DNA from: Amoeboaphelidium occidentale
Lineage: Eukaryota > Aphelidiomycota > Aphelidea
Length of the DNA stretch: 64,000 bases
Direction of reading: 5' to 3'
Assembly (NCBI GenBank): GCA_023515795.1
Contig: JALGPX010000030.1
Span: 6,965 to 70,964, forward strand
In this document: piece after piece, positions 1 to 10,086 of the stretch
Position numbering within the stretch: the first letter of the stretch is position 1
How the letters are laid out: the number at the start of each line of letters is the position of its first letter
Notes under the pieces: generated by a model
The model's database searches: none
Told to the model about the DNA's origin: nothing
Seen by the model: the letters and a program-made list of their open reading frames with translations, nothing else
Made by a program: the position numbers and the translations under genes

Positions 1-72
1 TAAAATAGGTTCAAACGTTCTTCAAGAGGTCTTTTTCTTTGATTGTCTTCTTCTGTTGCAACATTTCAATAA

Positions 73-774
73 ATGGCTCAAAACAATTGTAACTCGCTAC
101 CTTTCCACTCATAAGACCTTACCGAAATAGATCAATGCGAATGGGCAGAGTGTCAGTCAAAGTTTACTGATGAACAGGATTTCTTTAAGCACGTCTTGGA
201 AGATCACATTCGACAAGGGAACCCAAAATCAGCACATTGCGAATGGAGAGAATGCTCACGGAAAGGATTAACTCAGGCTCGATCTGCACTGGTTGTTCAT
301 GTACGGCAGCACACGGGAGAAAAGCCTTACAAATGTTCCGTAACTTTAATTATAAGTCGATGTGCTTAATGGATAGATTTGTAGTGCAGGCTTTATGAGA
401 ACAGATGGTTTGAACAGGCATATGAAGGTGCATTCAGAAGACGCTGCGGGTAGCCAGAATTCCGGAAAGTCTTCGCCTGCTTTGGTGAAATCTTCGAGCA
501 TTGACGAGTTACCAAAAGATGACACCGCGCGGAACACAAAGTAACAATCGAAAAAGACTTATCAGAGGTCTAATAGCTTTTTAGAAAGAGAAAGTCTGTT
601 GATAATGAAGAAGATATGTCACTCTTAAAAGCGAAACTTGACTATCTTAGAAAAGAGAAGATAAAATTGGAACAAAAGCTACAGAAGTTGGAAAAGGAAG
701 CCCAAGGATATCAAGAGCAGAACAGCGCCCTCTTGGATCAGATTTATGATGCAACTGTGCCTCTGAGAACGTAA
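73..774 (+). CDS. C2H2 zinc-finger protein with C-terminal coiled coil
   Basis: Probable DNA-binding transcription factor. Four exons are proposed (73-88, 116-339, 377-540, 585-774), giving about 197 residues. Two Cys-His fingers of the GLI type, with long Cys-Cys spacing and CEW-like starts, lie at about residues 13-80. A classical finger follows after the linker HTGEKPYKC and is completed across intron 2, giving CSIC then GFMRT and HMKVH. A basic stretch leads to a heptad-like Lys/Leu/Glu coiled coil at about 145-185. An acceptor 12 nt upstream of the obvious TAG keeps the third finger in frame. The first intron (27 nt) and the start are less certain. The target genes are unknown. The stop lies 42 bp before the Rpn5 start on the same strand. 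Confidence 0.72.
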
Positions 775-816
775 TAGAGTCAACAAATCTTTTGTTTCTA
801 ACAAACGCTGAGAATC

Positions 817-2356
817 ATGGCAGACGAAGGGAAACTCGTAAAGATGGAAAAGGACTACACAAATGAAGTCGACACTGCGTTGGCTGCATCTGAAAAGTTG
901 GTCCAGGTTGGTTACCTTCTTCCGTAAAGCCGTTTACGTTTTCTAGCAAGGGAAGCTAAGTGCTGCACTTGACCAGTTGACTGTTTTGGAGAAACAAACC
1001 AGAATGGTACCTTTGCTTACCTTCTTGCAATTTACTTATGACAATTAAAGGGAGCTGATATGGTTTCCAACTCAAGGGTTCTGGTTGGCATAGTTGAATT
1101 CTGTTTCAAGGCGAACGACTGGAAGACTTTACAGGAACAGATTGTTGTCCTGAGCAAGAAGCATGGTTTATTGAAACAGGCTGTCACGAGGATGATCCAG
1201 AAGGCTGTTGAGTTTGTGGAGAAGGCTCCTAATGCTCAGGCCAAAGTTGAGTACATTAAAACTTTACGAGAAGTTACGGAAGGCAAGATCTATGTCGAAG
1301 TCGAGCGCGCAAGACTTACCAGAACTTTGGCTAAGATCAGAGAAAATGAAGGCAAAACTCAGGAAGCTGTTGATGTACTGCAGGAACTTCAAGTTGAGAC
1401 TTTTGGTTCGATGGAAAAGAGAGAAAAGACTGAGTTTATCATTGAGCAGATGAGGTTGAATCTTCTTGTGAAGGACTTCACTCGCACTCAAATCGTTTCA
1501 AGAAAAATTAACACAAAATACTTTGAAGATGAAAAAGTTCAAGTAATTTTTTCAACGAAATGAGTTGGCTTATATAGTAGGATCTGAAGTTGGCGTTCTA
1601 TGAGTTGATGATTCAACATGCTTTGCACGAGAACCAGTTTTTACAGGCTTGCAAGTATTACCGTGAGGTTTTCAATACAAAATCTGTTCAAGAAGATGAG
1701 CTAAAGTGGAGTGAAATTATGAGATATATTGTCATGTTTATTGTTCTATCAACTTATGATCATGAACAGAGGGATCTTATTAGCAGGATCGCAAAGGAAC
1801 CTAAGTTAGAAAGGTTGCCATTGTATAAGTAAGTTCCAGCCTTCTTTTGTATTTACTCTCTGTTAGGCAACTGATTGTTTCATTTACCACTTCTGAGCTG
1901 ATGCGTTGGCCTCGTGTTGAGGAGATCTTTAAGGCTGAGCTGAGCAAATCATTTGTGTTTTCACCTCAGACATCAGAAGGTGCTCAAAGATGGAAGGTTT
2001 TCAAGGACAGAGTAATTGAACATGTAAGCTTTTAGCATGATTGTCTTTAATTTTAGAATGTCCGCGTAATTGAAGGCTTCTATTCCAGAATTACATTCAA
2101 GAGAATGACTGAATTACTTGACCTTGGTGCAAAAGAAACTGAAGAATTCTTAACGAGACTTGTTACATCTAAAACTATTTTTGCAAGAATTGATCGCATC
2201 GACGGCATTGTCGTGTTTAAGAAAAAGGAAGATCCTGAAGACGTCGTCAATGAATGGACACACAATGTTCATTCTTTATTGGAATTGGTCGCTAAGACAA
2301 CGCATTTGATCGCTAAGGAGGAAATGGTCAAGAAGATTACCCAAGTTGGTATTTGA
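817..2356 (+). CDS. RPN5: 26S proteasome lid subunit Rpn5 (PSMD12)
   Basis: Non-catalytic subunit of the 19S proteasome lid. Six exons join in frame (817-906, 947-1006, 1051-1542, 1581-1828, 1867-2023, 2057-2356) to 448 residues, the usual length for Rpn5. Family-typical blocks are visible: an N-terminal helical repeat region, then DLKLAFYELMIQH, then the C-terminal PCI (winged-helix) domain with WPRVEEIF and the VRVIEGFYSRITF block before the final helix. The five introns are 33-44 nt long. The PCI domain is expected to hold the lid subunits together. Nothing in the sequence suggests special regulation; the gene lies head to tail with the zinc-finger gene and ends 30 bp before the convergent small gene. 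Confidence 0.95.
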
Positions 2357-2386
2357 AGCCTCCATGAAATAAATGTTGCCTCGTAC

Positions 2387-2795
2387 TCATTTAAAAACAG
2401 GGGAAGTTATCGGTGTAGGCGGTACAGCATTGGTCGTGAGATTCTCCAGCTTGATGAGTTCACAGACAGCAGGCGCCAAAGAGAGTTTCTCTGCTATCGA
2501 TGATGTCTTTCCTTGTAACAATTGCATTTGCTCTGCCATTGAGTCTATGGAGGCTTTCATTAAGTTCAAATTGGACTCTGCGTTCGTCCACATTCGTGTT
2601 GTCTTTAACAGAATCTTCATATTAATTAGCTTTTGGCTTGATCCATTATGCTCATACCTCGCTTGCTTCAGATGATCTGTGACATGAGCGTAAACATTCT
2701 GCCAAGTCATTCCATGCATTTAAAGATCTCTGCTGTACTTCTACTTTGGCAGGTGCCAGTAAATTCTCGAAATCTTTTTTTGAGTCGCTTTCCAT
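2387..2795 (-). CDS. small coiled-coil protein of unknown function
   Basis: Not recognised. Two exons (2658-2795 and 2387-2614, separated by a 43-nt intron containing a CTAAT branch-like site) give a 121-residue helical protein. The N-terminal half has QQRSLNAWNDL and a few cysteines. The second half is an amphipathic helix with Met/Ile/Leu heptads, and the tail is a short Pro/Thr-rich stretch. The length and all-helical look fit small subunits of tethering or kinetochore complexes such as BLOC/BORC, but no diagnostic motif is present and that is only a thought. The start is 29 bp from the divergent DinB-like start, so both genes probably share a promoter. Confidence 0.5.
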
Positions 2796-2824
2796 GTGGT
2801 TGCGAAAATCAAGTTTGAAGTTTC

Positions 2825-3370
2825 ATGTCGGAAGAAATCGACGCTTTTCGAGAGGTTATCAATACTGCTAAGAATCTACTTTTACAATTAAAATCTGAAC
2901 TGATTAATATTGAGCAATCTCTTTACATTCTTAAATGTGAAAGTGTTATGGATGGTACTATTGGGCAGCATGTGAGGCATGTTCTTGATCATTTTAAAAA
3001 GCTTTCTCCTTCAAATGATACCTCTGTAGATATATCACAGCCAGTTAGATATGATCAGAGACAAAGGAACGTTCCTGAAGAAGTTGATAAAGAAGAGGCT
3101 TTCAAGGTAATTGATAAGATCATTCAAGGATTAGAGACGCTTTTGAATAGCAAAGTAAAACAACCTCTGAATGTACAAGTCATGCTAAGTGGATGTGGTA
3201 AAGAGATAATACTGGATTCTTCCTTATCAAGAGAGGTCTGGTTTGTATGTCATCATGCAATACATCACTTTGCAATGATCCGAATGATTATGGTGCAGCT
3301 GAAGATAAAAGTTACAGACGCAAACTTTGGTTATGCACCTTCAACACTTAACAACAAAATAGACTCGTAG
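2825..3370 (+). CDS. DinB-superfamily four-helix protein
   Basis: A single uninterrupted exon of 181 residues. It matches the bacterial-type DinB fold: a first helix ending in GQHVRHVLDHF (histidines near 54-61), a middle YDQRQRN block, and a second helix with HHAIHHF, followed by the family-typical FGYAPST segment. These histidines form the expected metal-binding triad of DinB/YfiT-like hydrolase or thiol-transfer proteins. The substrate is unknown. The family is common in bacteria and patchy in eukaryotes, and the lack of an intron in an intron-rich neighbourhood fits acquisition by transfer, though this is inference. It is divergent from the small gene at 2387-2795, with 29 bp between starts. 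Confidence 0.7.
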   Translation: MSEEIDAFREVINTAKNLLLQLKSELINIEQSLYILKCESVMDGTIGQHVRHVLDHFKKLSPSNDTSVDISQPVRYDQRQRNVPEEVDKEEAFKVIDKIIQGLETLLNSKVKQPLNVQVMLSGCGKEIILDSSLSREVWFVCHHAIHHFAMIRMIMVQLKIKVTDANFGYAPSTLNNKIDS

Positions 3371-3390
3371 ATCATTTGCTTCTTAAACAT

Positions 3391-4662
3391 TTACGAATTT
3401 AATTGCTTCTTAATCTTCAAGATGAGCGCTCGTTTAAGAAACTGGTCGGAAGCCAAATTTCGAACTAGTTTTAGATATGCTTGAACATCCAAGTTTCTAG
3501 AATTCTGAGCATCTTTAGCCAGATAATACAGCGTGTCTTCAATAGTATGATCCGTTGCAATTAGATCGAATAATCTAAAAAATCAGGAACATCATAATAA
3601 TAAGCTCTTACTGTTTGTGAAGAGAATTTGGAACAACATAAAGATCATCAATATTGGGCGCTTTGGCTGTTCGTAAAGACTCCAATGACACAGTAGCTTC
3701 TTCTATACTTCGATCTGCGACCTTCAATAAATCCTGAAGCGAGATTTTCTCTTCCATAAGACGCTTGGTGTATGTAACAATGAGGTTTTCGTTCTCCAAA
3801 AGCAGCCGATTATTCTCCAATTCTCGTTCTATCTCTGATGTAAACTCTGAGTTGACAGCTGCAACATTTGACTTTAGTTTGTCCGTCAATGCGCTTCGAA
3901 GAGATGCAAATTGAATCTGTTCGTCCGTCATAATTGGCTCCTTGCGAGACTGTTCCTGCGGCGATGTGATCTGATTGTTTCGACTACTGTTACGAGAATC
4001 AGGTAAAGACGGAACTGGCATCATAGCATAGGAGGGCGGTGACGATAATGTAGTTGGAGTGTAATTCCGCTCTCCATAGACAGAAGTAGTCTGATGATAA
4101 TGCCCTTGAGATCCAAAAGAGACGGCTTGGTTTGTAGATGCTGGCGGTTTGCTGTAAACTGGAGGCTCTGTTGCAAATATTTGCTGTAGCACTCCCACTA
4201 AATCGACGAGGTTGCAAGAATCTCTTCGAGTGCTCCAGGTGTGTAAGTAACCATGATAAACTTTTCCCACCTGATCAACATGGTTGTTGGGCCTAATGAC
4301 CATATTCGCTGTCGGGGTAACGTGTACATACGGTGGAACGTATGGGTATTGTTGAGGAATCCAAATGCAAATCGGAATGTTGTATGTGACTGACTTAAAC
4401 ACAACAGGAATAGTCCCACTGAAACATAACAACATATGACCTCTTCCATCCTCAGCGGCTAACCAATTAATACAACTTCAATTTTAAAGAGCTACTATAG
4501 TTTTCCTGTTTTGGAATCAAAGCTTGCTGTTGCTGCAGAAGTGCATCGGAATCTTTTATAACTCTTGCTGCGTTCTGGTACTACAGTAAAGGTTAAAAGA
4601 CTTTATTCTATAAAGATTACTGCAGCTAAGAAATGCCTGACAGCTTGTCGGCGTTGGTCCAT
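3391..4662 (-). CDS. VPS23: ESCRT-I subunit Vps23/TSG101
   Basis: Recognises ubiquitinated cargo and starts multivesicular body sorting on endosomes. Four exons (4621-4662, 4496-4580, 3612-4458, 3391-3574) give 385 residues. The N-terminal UEV domain shows NYTAEDG, GTIPVVFK, YNIPICIWIP and a YPYVPP block; it has no catalytic cysteine, as expected for a UEV. A Pro/Ser/Thr/Gln-rich linker follows, then a coiled coil at about 230-310. The C-terminal steadiness box begins at LFDLIATDHTIEDTLYYL. All introns are 37-40 nt. The short first exon (14 codons) rests on phase and on the UEV helix it restores. Its start is 17 bp from the Dph4 stop on the same strand. Confidence 0.92.
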
Positions 4663-4679
4663 TGGAACTTTTAAAGACG

Positions 4680-5171
4680 TCAAAGCTGAACAAGAACAAA
4701 AAACGAACAGGATTCGCATTGAACTTTCAGAGAACTCTCGCCCTCCTTGCATGAGCGTGTTACGATTTCTTCTGAGAGAGAGTATTGACCTCCGCACCTG
4801 CATTCATAATACATACTTAGCATATCTTCCTCAGCAGTTATATCCATCTGATCTAGATTAATGCACATCCAGATCGAACCATCCTTTTGTTTCCATAGCA
4901 CTAAAATAAGGATGGTATTGCATGAAAAAAGTTATTACATTGTTGATCATACGCCTTCTTCGCAACAGGATCAGTAAGTGTCTGGTATGCTCGAGATATT
5001 TCTATGAATCTATCGCTGTTTTCGAGCTTTTGCGCTGAGTCTGGATGATACTACAGGATATTAAGCGATCCTCTTCTTTTCTGTTACCTTTAACGCGAGT
5101 ATTTTATACTGCTTCTTAACAGCATCAATGGAAGCGAACCGCGGTAAGCCCAAAGATCGGTAATATTCTAT
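4680..5171 (-). CDS. DPH4: diphthamide biosynthesis J-protein Dph4 (DNAJC24)
   Basis: Small J-protein with a CSL zinc domain that supports the iron-sulfur enzyme Dph1-Dph2 in making diphthamide on translation factor eEF2. Three exons (5088-5171, 4939-5050, 4680-4900) give about 138 residues against about 149 in human. The J domain starts EYYRSLGL and has the HPD motif just after intron 1, then a YQTLTDP block. The CSL zinc finger supplies CRCGGQYSLSE and a C-terminal CESCSFF pair. Odd point: the codon where Met is expected (5171-5169) reads ATA, and no in-frame ATG exists upstream before a stop. The 5' end overlaps the start codon of the divergent Nudix gene. The start is therefore provisional. 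Confidence 0.82.
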
Positions 5172-5763
5172 GTCTGGCGTGATGTTTGAGATTGTGGAGC
5201 AGAAAGAAACTTACAAAAGGTACTTGACCCTTCAAAACAGGACAGTCAAGTTCCCAAATGGCAAAATAATAGAATGGGACGTTGTTGGGCATTCTACTAA
5301 GCATTTGCCAAACTTCGTAGTGGTGTTTCCTTTTGATTTGAAAACTAAGACAACTACACTGATACAAGAGTACTGCCAAGGGACAAATGAACTTCTCTAC
5401 ACATTTGCATCAGGCGGTTTCGACTATGGAAAGCATAAAACTTTGGAAGATTGCATAAGAGCAGAGATGAGCGAGGAAGTTAATCTGAAAGGTGGCGAGA
5501 TTGTAAACCTCTTACCAGAAGGTCACGAAGGAATTTCAGAGGTAAAATGGTGTGTCAATAAGTTCTGGCCGGTGCTCGTTATTGATCCCAAGATTGATCA
5601 TAATCCATTACCTAAGGACTACGAGGAATACATTATCGTACACAGAAACGTGTCTTTAGAACGTCTGGAGGAACTTATCATGGAAGGAAAATTGCTCTTG
5701 CCATCAGTCCAGACTGCGTATATTGGGATCAAGAAGTTGAAGGAATTAGGCTATATTCAATAA
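5170..5763 (+). CDS. Nudix-fold hydrolase-like protein (degenerate Nudix box)
   Basis: Single-exon, 197-residue protein resembling ADP-ribose/ADP-sugar pyrophosphatases. An N-terminal beta region leads to a central QEYCQGTN segment and then the Nudix region SGGFDYGKHKTLEDC, followed by AEMSEEVNL. In the canonical box the last part reads R-E-U-x-E-E-x-G-U. Here the Arg is Ala and the Gly is Asn, while the Glu residues that bind metal remain, so activity is possible but not assured. A second in-frame ATG at 5182 is an alternative start. The 5' end abuts the divergent Dph4 start, and the stop codon overlaps the convergent Kog1 coding region by 7 bp. Confidence 0.75.
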   Translation: MSGVMFEIVEQKETYKRYLTLQNRTVKFPNGKIIEWDVVGHSTKHLPNFVVVFPFDLKTKTTTLIQEYCQGTNELLYTFASGGFDYGKHKTLEDCIRAEMSEEVNLKGGEIVNLLPEGHEGISEVKWCVNKFWPVLVIDPKIDHNPLPKDYEEYIIVHRNVSLERLEELIMEGKLLLPSVQTAYIGIKKLKELGYIQ

Positions 5764-8700
5764 TTGCCGTATATCGAAATTAATTGGTCTTCTGTTCCGA
5801 CTGCTAAAAGTGGAAATAAAGGATGAAACTCAACGCTGCTGACAGGACCAATTCGCTGACCAAGGAAACCCTCATGCTGTCTTACATGCTTCAACAGTTC
5901 CATTGAATTCATGTCATAAACTTTTACAAATTGGCTAAAGCTACCAGTACAGAACAAAGGCATGGTTTCGTGTCCTGAGAAACTTCTCAGTTTGTGTGTA
6001 GGATCTGTATCAATCTTTCTAAGCGGATTCTTTGGACTTCTTAAATCCCAAATCTTCACATCACCAACAGCTCTAAAGATATAAGAATTTGAAGTTTAAG
6101 ATTACGATGATGTTGTTAAGATGTTTGATGATAAACAATTAACGCTGGCGCCAACTATGTATGACGAATGCTTGAAAGTAACAGTACACGAATCTCCAGG
6201 ATCTAGCCTGCGGTCGAATACTCGAACAACTCCATCAGCACATCCACCAATTATTGTGTTTGCAGAAACTTTATCTCCCGTCAAGCAAGTAACACCAGAT
6301 TGAGTCTTACAATTAATGCTCGAGATACAAGTTTCACTTTCAGCATCCCAAACTCTAATATACTTCACATCGCCTGCGGCAACCATTAACCCATACTGAT
6401 TATACCAATCCAAAACAATACCAATACCGGCTGTGTCTGGAACTAATTCCCCAAGCGCTCTCCAAGATGTTACGAGTTCCGGCTTAGACCCTTCTTCAAA
6501 ATTTGTGTATATCCTTATAAATCCCTCATCAGTCCCCGCAGCCAATAATGCCTTTTGCTTCTCATTAATAAATTTGATGTCTGTAATTCGGCTTCCTTTT
6601 AGATTATCGCACTTGAAAGAGTTCATCCGAACATTATTCTGATAGTCATACAAACTAATCCAACTTCTCTCGTCAGCATAGACCAGATAATTCTCGAATG
6701 GATGAAACCGTATAACTTCTTGATAATCTGAAGTTGTTTCGAAGCTTGCTTTAAATTGGAAATCTGGTCTGGCTGTTTTGAGTGATGCAGATTTTTCTTG
6801 ATAGTCCTTGTTTCTTCTGGTGTACCAGTCGAACTTTGGCGCTGAAGCGTCTTCTGCTGTCTTCAGTCTCGGTTCTTTGAAGAATTGAGAGCACCATTCA
6901 AAATAAGAAAATCCATCAGAGACGTCTTCTTGCAGCATCTTTTCGAAATTGTTGGGTTCTATATTTTTTCTTGGTAATTTAAATCCCAGATACTTTTCCA
7001 TGAAAGAAATTCCTTCCCCGTGGGTCATTGACAAGCAGCAGGAAACCACATAATCCAATGTCAAGGCCGCAGATCTTTTAACCATTTCAATTGAATCCAT
7101 AGATAAGTTTAGTAACACCCTGATTACACAATCTTGGTAAGTGATATTACTGCCAAGGACGCTACTTTTCTTTTCAGATTCAACGTAGGTCAGGAGGCTT
7201 ATAATAAATGGCTGTACATCCGCGAGCACCAATCTGCCAATTGCAATCACAAACAAGTATCGAACTAATGGGTTTGCGTCTCCACTGCACTTGATCAAAG
7301 CCAACAAAACATTTTCCTCCATTTCGACTACGGAATCGGATCTTTCCAAGCCACCAAAAAGAAATGACAATGTATTTATCGCTGCCGCGCGAACCTCAGG
7401 CACTGGATCTGAAACCAACGGGAAAATCCTTTCGAAAATATTATCTCTGATCAGTAGCCACTTGCCGTCAAGGTTACTTTCAATTATCTTGCCTATGCAT
7501 ATACAACACCATTGCCGCAAAAGTGGATCAGAATCGTTCATGTGATTTAAGCATCCAGTTATCACATTATTCCGAAGACATTCAGTTTGTCCGTTCACAA
7601 AGCCGTGGCAAAAGCATGCCAAAACAAAGGCACCCATTGCTCGCAGTTCGGATAAATTAGCTGCGTCTTGTACAACATTTGCCAACTTTTGTGAAGGAAA
7701 CAATAAATCAGCAAAATATTGATACCCACATTCTTTTAACAGATCATTCTGACATGATGAATCAACAGCTATAATCCTAGCCCATATGAAAACAAGAATC
7801 AATTTTAATTCGGGAGCTGGACTCTGCAAAAGTTTCAAAATGTAAGGAAATATTCCAACGGCTAATGCTTGTTGCACGGCCCAAGATCCTAAATCCAGAA
7901 ATCTTCCAAGCAAAACCAAAGCGCGCAAACGATGCGCTTGCGACAATAAAACTTGCAATACGATAGGAAGCTGCTCGGGCGCTTTCTTTAAATTCGGTAA
8001 TTCTAGAGCAATTTCAAACGCAGTCAATTGTTCGGCGAAGAAAGAATTCGGAATGTACGGCACAGCCGGATCTTGCAGCAAGCCAGGAAGTTGATTTAAG
8101 CACATGTCAACTGCAAGGTCCCATGAGCTCCACAGAGCGTGGTCATGCGTTTCGGGTATTTTCGGATATGAAATCGGCGTCTTTCTTTGATGAAACATAA
8201 GACGCTGTGCTAGCAAGAAATTTCTAAACAAGGCCGCGACCATCAAATCTTGACGGAACAGTTTCTTGAAGGTTGGCAGATCCAACATGTTCCACGCAAT
8301 TGTATCTGTAACCGCTGTAAAAATCCAGTTCAACTCACCCAACGGAGTCCTTCTATCATTCAACTTACCTGGTATTTTACTCACCAAAGACAAATCAATG
8401 GAACAGAAACGATTTTGCAGCACAAACCATCTCAAAGCAATTTCTATGGGTGTCGTGAGACAAGATGTAAACAAGTCCGCTGGGAAATCAGGGTTGTAAT
8501 CAAGAACCTCTGAAGCAGCACATGCACCAAATAGTATTGCATCAGAGAACTTGTCTCTTTTCGGTTCAGTCGTAGCTGCTTCAGAGTCTCTTTGTTGCGC
8601 GAACTTGAGATATGAATCCACTAAGTTTCCAGCACAAGAACAGTCAAATACATGGATTACTGGAGCGCCAGTCCAACTCATTATGTCGTAGATGGACACA

Positions 8701-9308
8701 GGAATGTATTGCGTGAAATTCTTGTTGAAAACCCATAATTCTCCGCTTGCTGTAGGTTTTGGAACACCGTGACCATTATAGTGGAACAGGACACGGTCGT
8801 CCTTAGCGGAACGCCTCAACGCACAACTTAACTTCTTCAATTCCTCGGCTGTTGGATCAAGCAATTGCTTGTATCTCGCTCTTGGCTGCCAGAATTCGTA
8901 CTGCGATTGTAAATTCTTCCCGATAAGTTCCATAGCCTTCTGTGATGAAGTGGACATTGGATCTATCCAGCATTGTAGTCTGGCGCAGGGCGTCATAACA
9001 ATTTTATCTGGAGGGTCAACGCCAATATTCAGACAAATAACTAGAGCCACCGACACAGTCTTCATTCTTTCAGTAATTCTCCAGTTTATGGTCCGAGGTT
9101 CATTTTGAATCAATTTACGCATAAAGTCATGCCTTTTCTCGTTGAAATAATCATTCGACTTGGCACAATCCACATTATCTAGACCAGCGCCAGCAACCGG
9201 CTGAATGGATAGTAGATCTACAAATGAAGACGTAGAACCATTCCTGGCGTCATTAACAGCATTGCCGCGATAACGATTTTGTAATTGAGAACTCGGTCGG
9301 TTTTCCAT
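5757..9308 (-). CDS. KOG1: TORC1 scaffold Kog1/raptor
   Basis: Scaffold of TOR complex 1 that brings substrates to TOR kinase. A large exon (6106-9308) and a short last exon (5757-6072), joined over a 33-nt intron, give 1172 residues, shorter than human raptor (about 1335). In order: the raptor N-terminal conserved caspase-like domain with HYNGHGVPKP and HVFDCSCAGN (about residues 60-280), HEAT/armadillo repeats with PLLRQWCCICIGK and EVRAAAINTLSFLFGG (about 500-700), then WD40 blades from about 860 to the end, including VKIWDLRSP in the last exon. The reduced length comes mainly from a short linker before the WD40 part. The stop codon lies inside the end of the Nudix gene on the other strand. 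Confidence 0.96.
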
Positions 9309-9773
9309 CTTTCTTCAAAGCAAGGAATAACTGAGGAGAGTGATTGAACTCAATAAGCACGAGTTTAAAATGACCTTGGAAGATCGAAAAGTGAATTGCT
9401 TTGGGAAAGCATAAGTTTCAAACAGATTTGAATGCGAAAATTTAATTGCATTGTTTGAAGGCAGCTAACAGATTCATTTTTCAATCTCATTTCAAGCACG
9501 ACAGATTTAAGGCACAAAATATTGCTTCTAGTTTGAGATCTACTGGTAAAGGATTCCTTTATATGGCCAGCGCAATGAGCGCTTCGATTTTAAATTGTTC
9601 ATCCGATTGAATCGTTTTGTGATCCTTGCAGATATAACCAAATTGAAGATAGAACCTGGATCACATATCCATCCTGCTATACTATCGGAAATGTGGATAT
9701 GAACAAATGTCTGGTAGTTAAACTCCTGCCTGCAACAGATCGAAATTGTTTCTTGGATTTGACAGTTGTTTCA
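9309..9773. other. unassigned intergenic stretch between Kog1 and BRK1
   Basis: About 465 bp, long for this window, lying between the divergent starts of Kog1 and BRK1. No conserved coding segment, tRNA-like fold or repeat was seen. The frame of BRK1 stays open upstream to an ATG at 9693, which would add 27 residues with no counterpart in the BRK1 family. Most of the stretch is therefore best read as a shared promoter plus 5' leader. Confidence 0.5.
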
Positions 9774-10042
9774 ATGGTTCTTACAGCAGAGATAAAGGAA
9801 TTACAACAAGCAGTCAAAGAGGATTACGACAATAGGGAGCTTATTGATAAGTTGACCCTCAGCTTGAGACAGATGACAGAATTTATCAACAAGTTCGGTA
9901 AGATAGTTTGATGGTTCAATGCTTCAACTTGAAAGACTTGCAGAGTAGATTTCTATTAGCAAAAATTGATGAGCGTTTGTGTGCTCTGGAAAGGAAAATG
10001 AATTCGTTCGAAGCTAGAGTTGTCACAGTTGCGCAGCCTTGA
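9774..10042 (+). CDS. BRK1: SCAR/WAVE complex subunit BRK1 (HSPC300)
   Basis: Smallest subunit of the five-part WAVE regulatory complex that switches on Arp2/3 actin branching at pseudopods. Two exons (9774-9897 and 9936-10042, 38-nt intron) give 76 residues; HSPC300 is about 75. The protein is one long helix with the family pattern NRELIDKLTLSLRQMTEFIN, then KFD followed by SRFLLAKIDERL, CALERKM and EARV near the end. The acceptor chosen restores the FD-x-x-SR step of the family; a later AG at 9943 would also splice but with a poorer match. Presence of this protein implies WAVE-driven actin motility, lost in yeasts and moulds. An upstream in-frame ATG at 9693 is possible. Confidence 0.85.
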
Positions 10043-10086
10043 AAGCAAATCATAATAGATTCTGGAGTTTTTTCGACAATCTTCTG

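Noticed and set aside
332-400. Apparent frameshift in the third zinc finger of the first gene
   Set aside because: Using the acceptor at 376 (37-nt intron) restores CSICSAGF in frame; no frameshift is needed.
4565-4901. Plus-strand 98-codon frame opposite Vps23/Dph4
   Set aside because: It is antisense to the conserved UEV and CSL zinc exons and lacks an ATG.
9898-9943. BRK1 intron ending at the AG at 9944
   Set aside because: With the good GTAAG donor that acceptor gives a stop; the AG at 9935 gives a family-like FDLQSR join.
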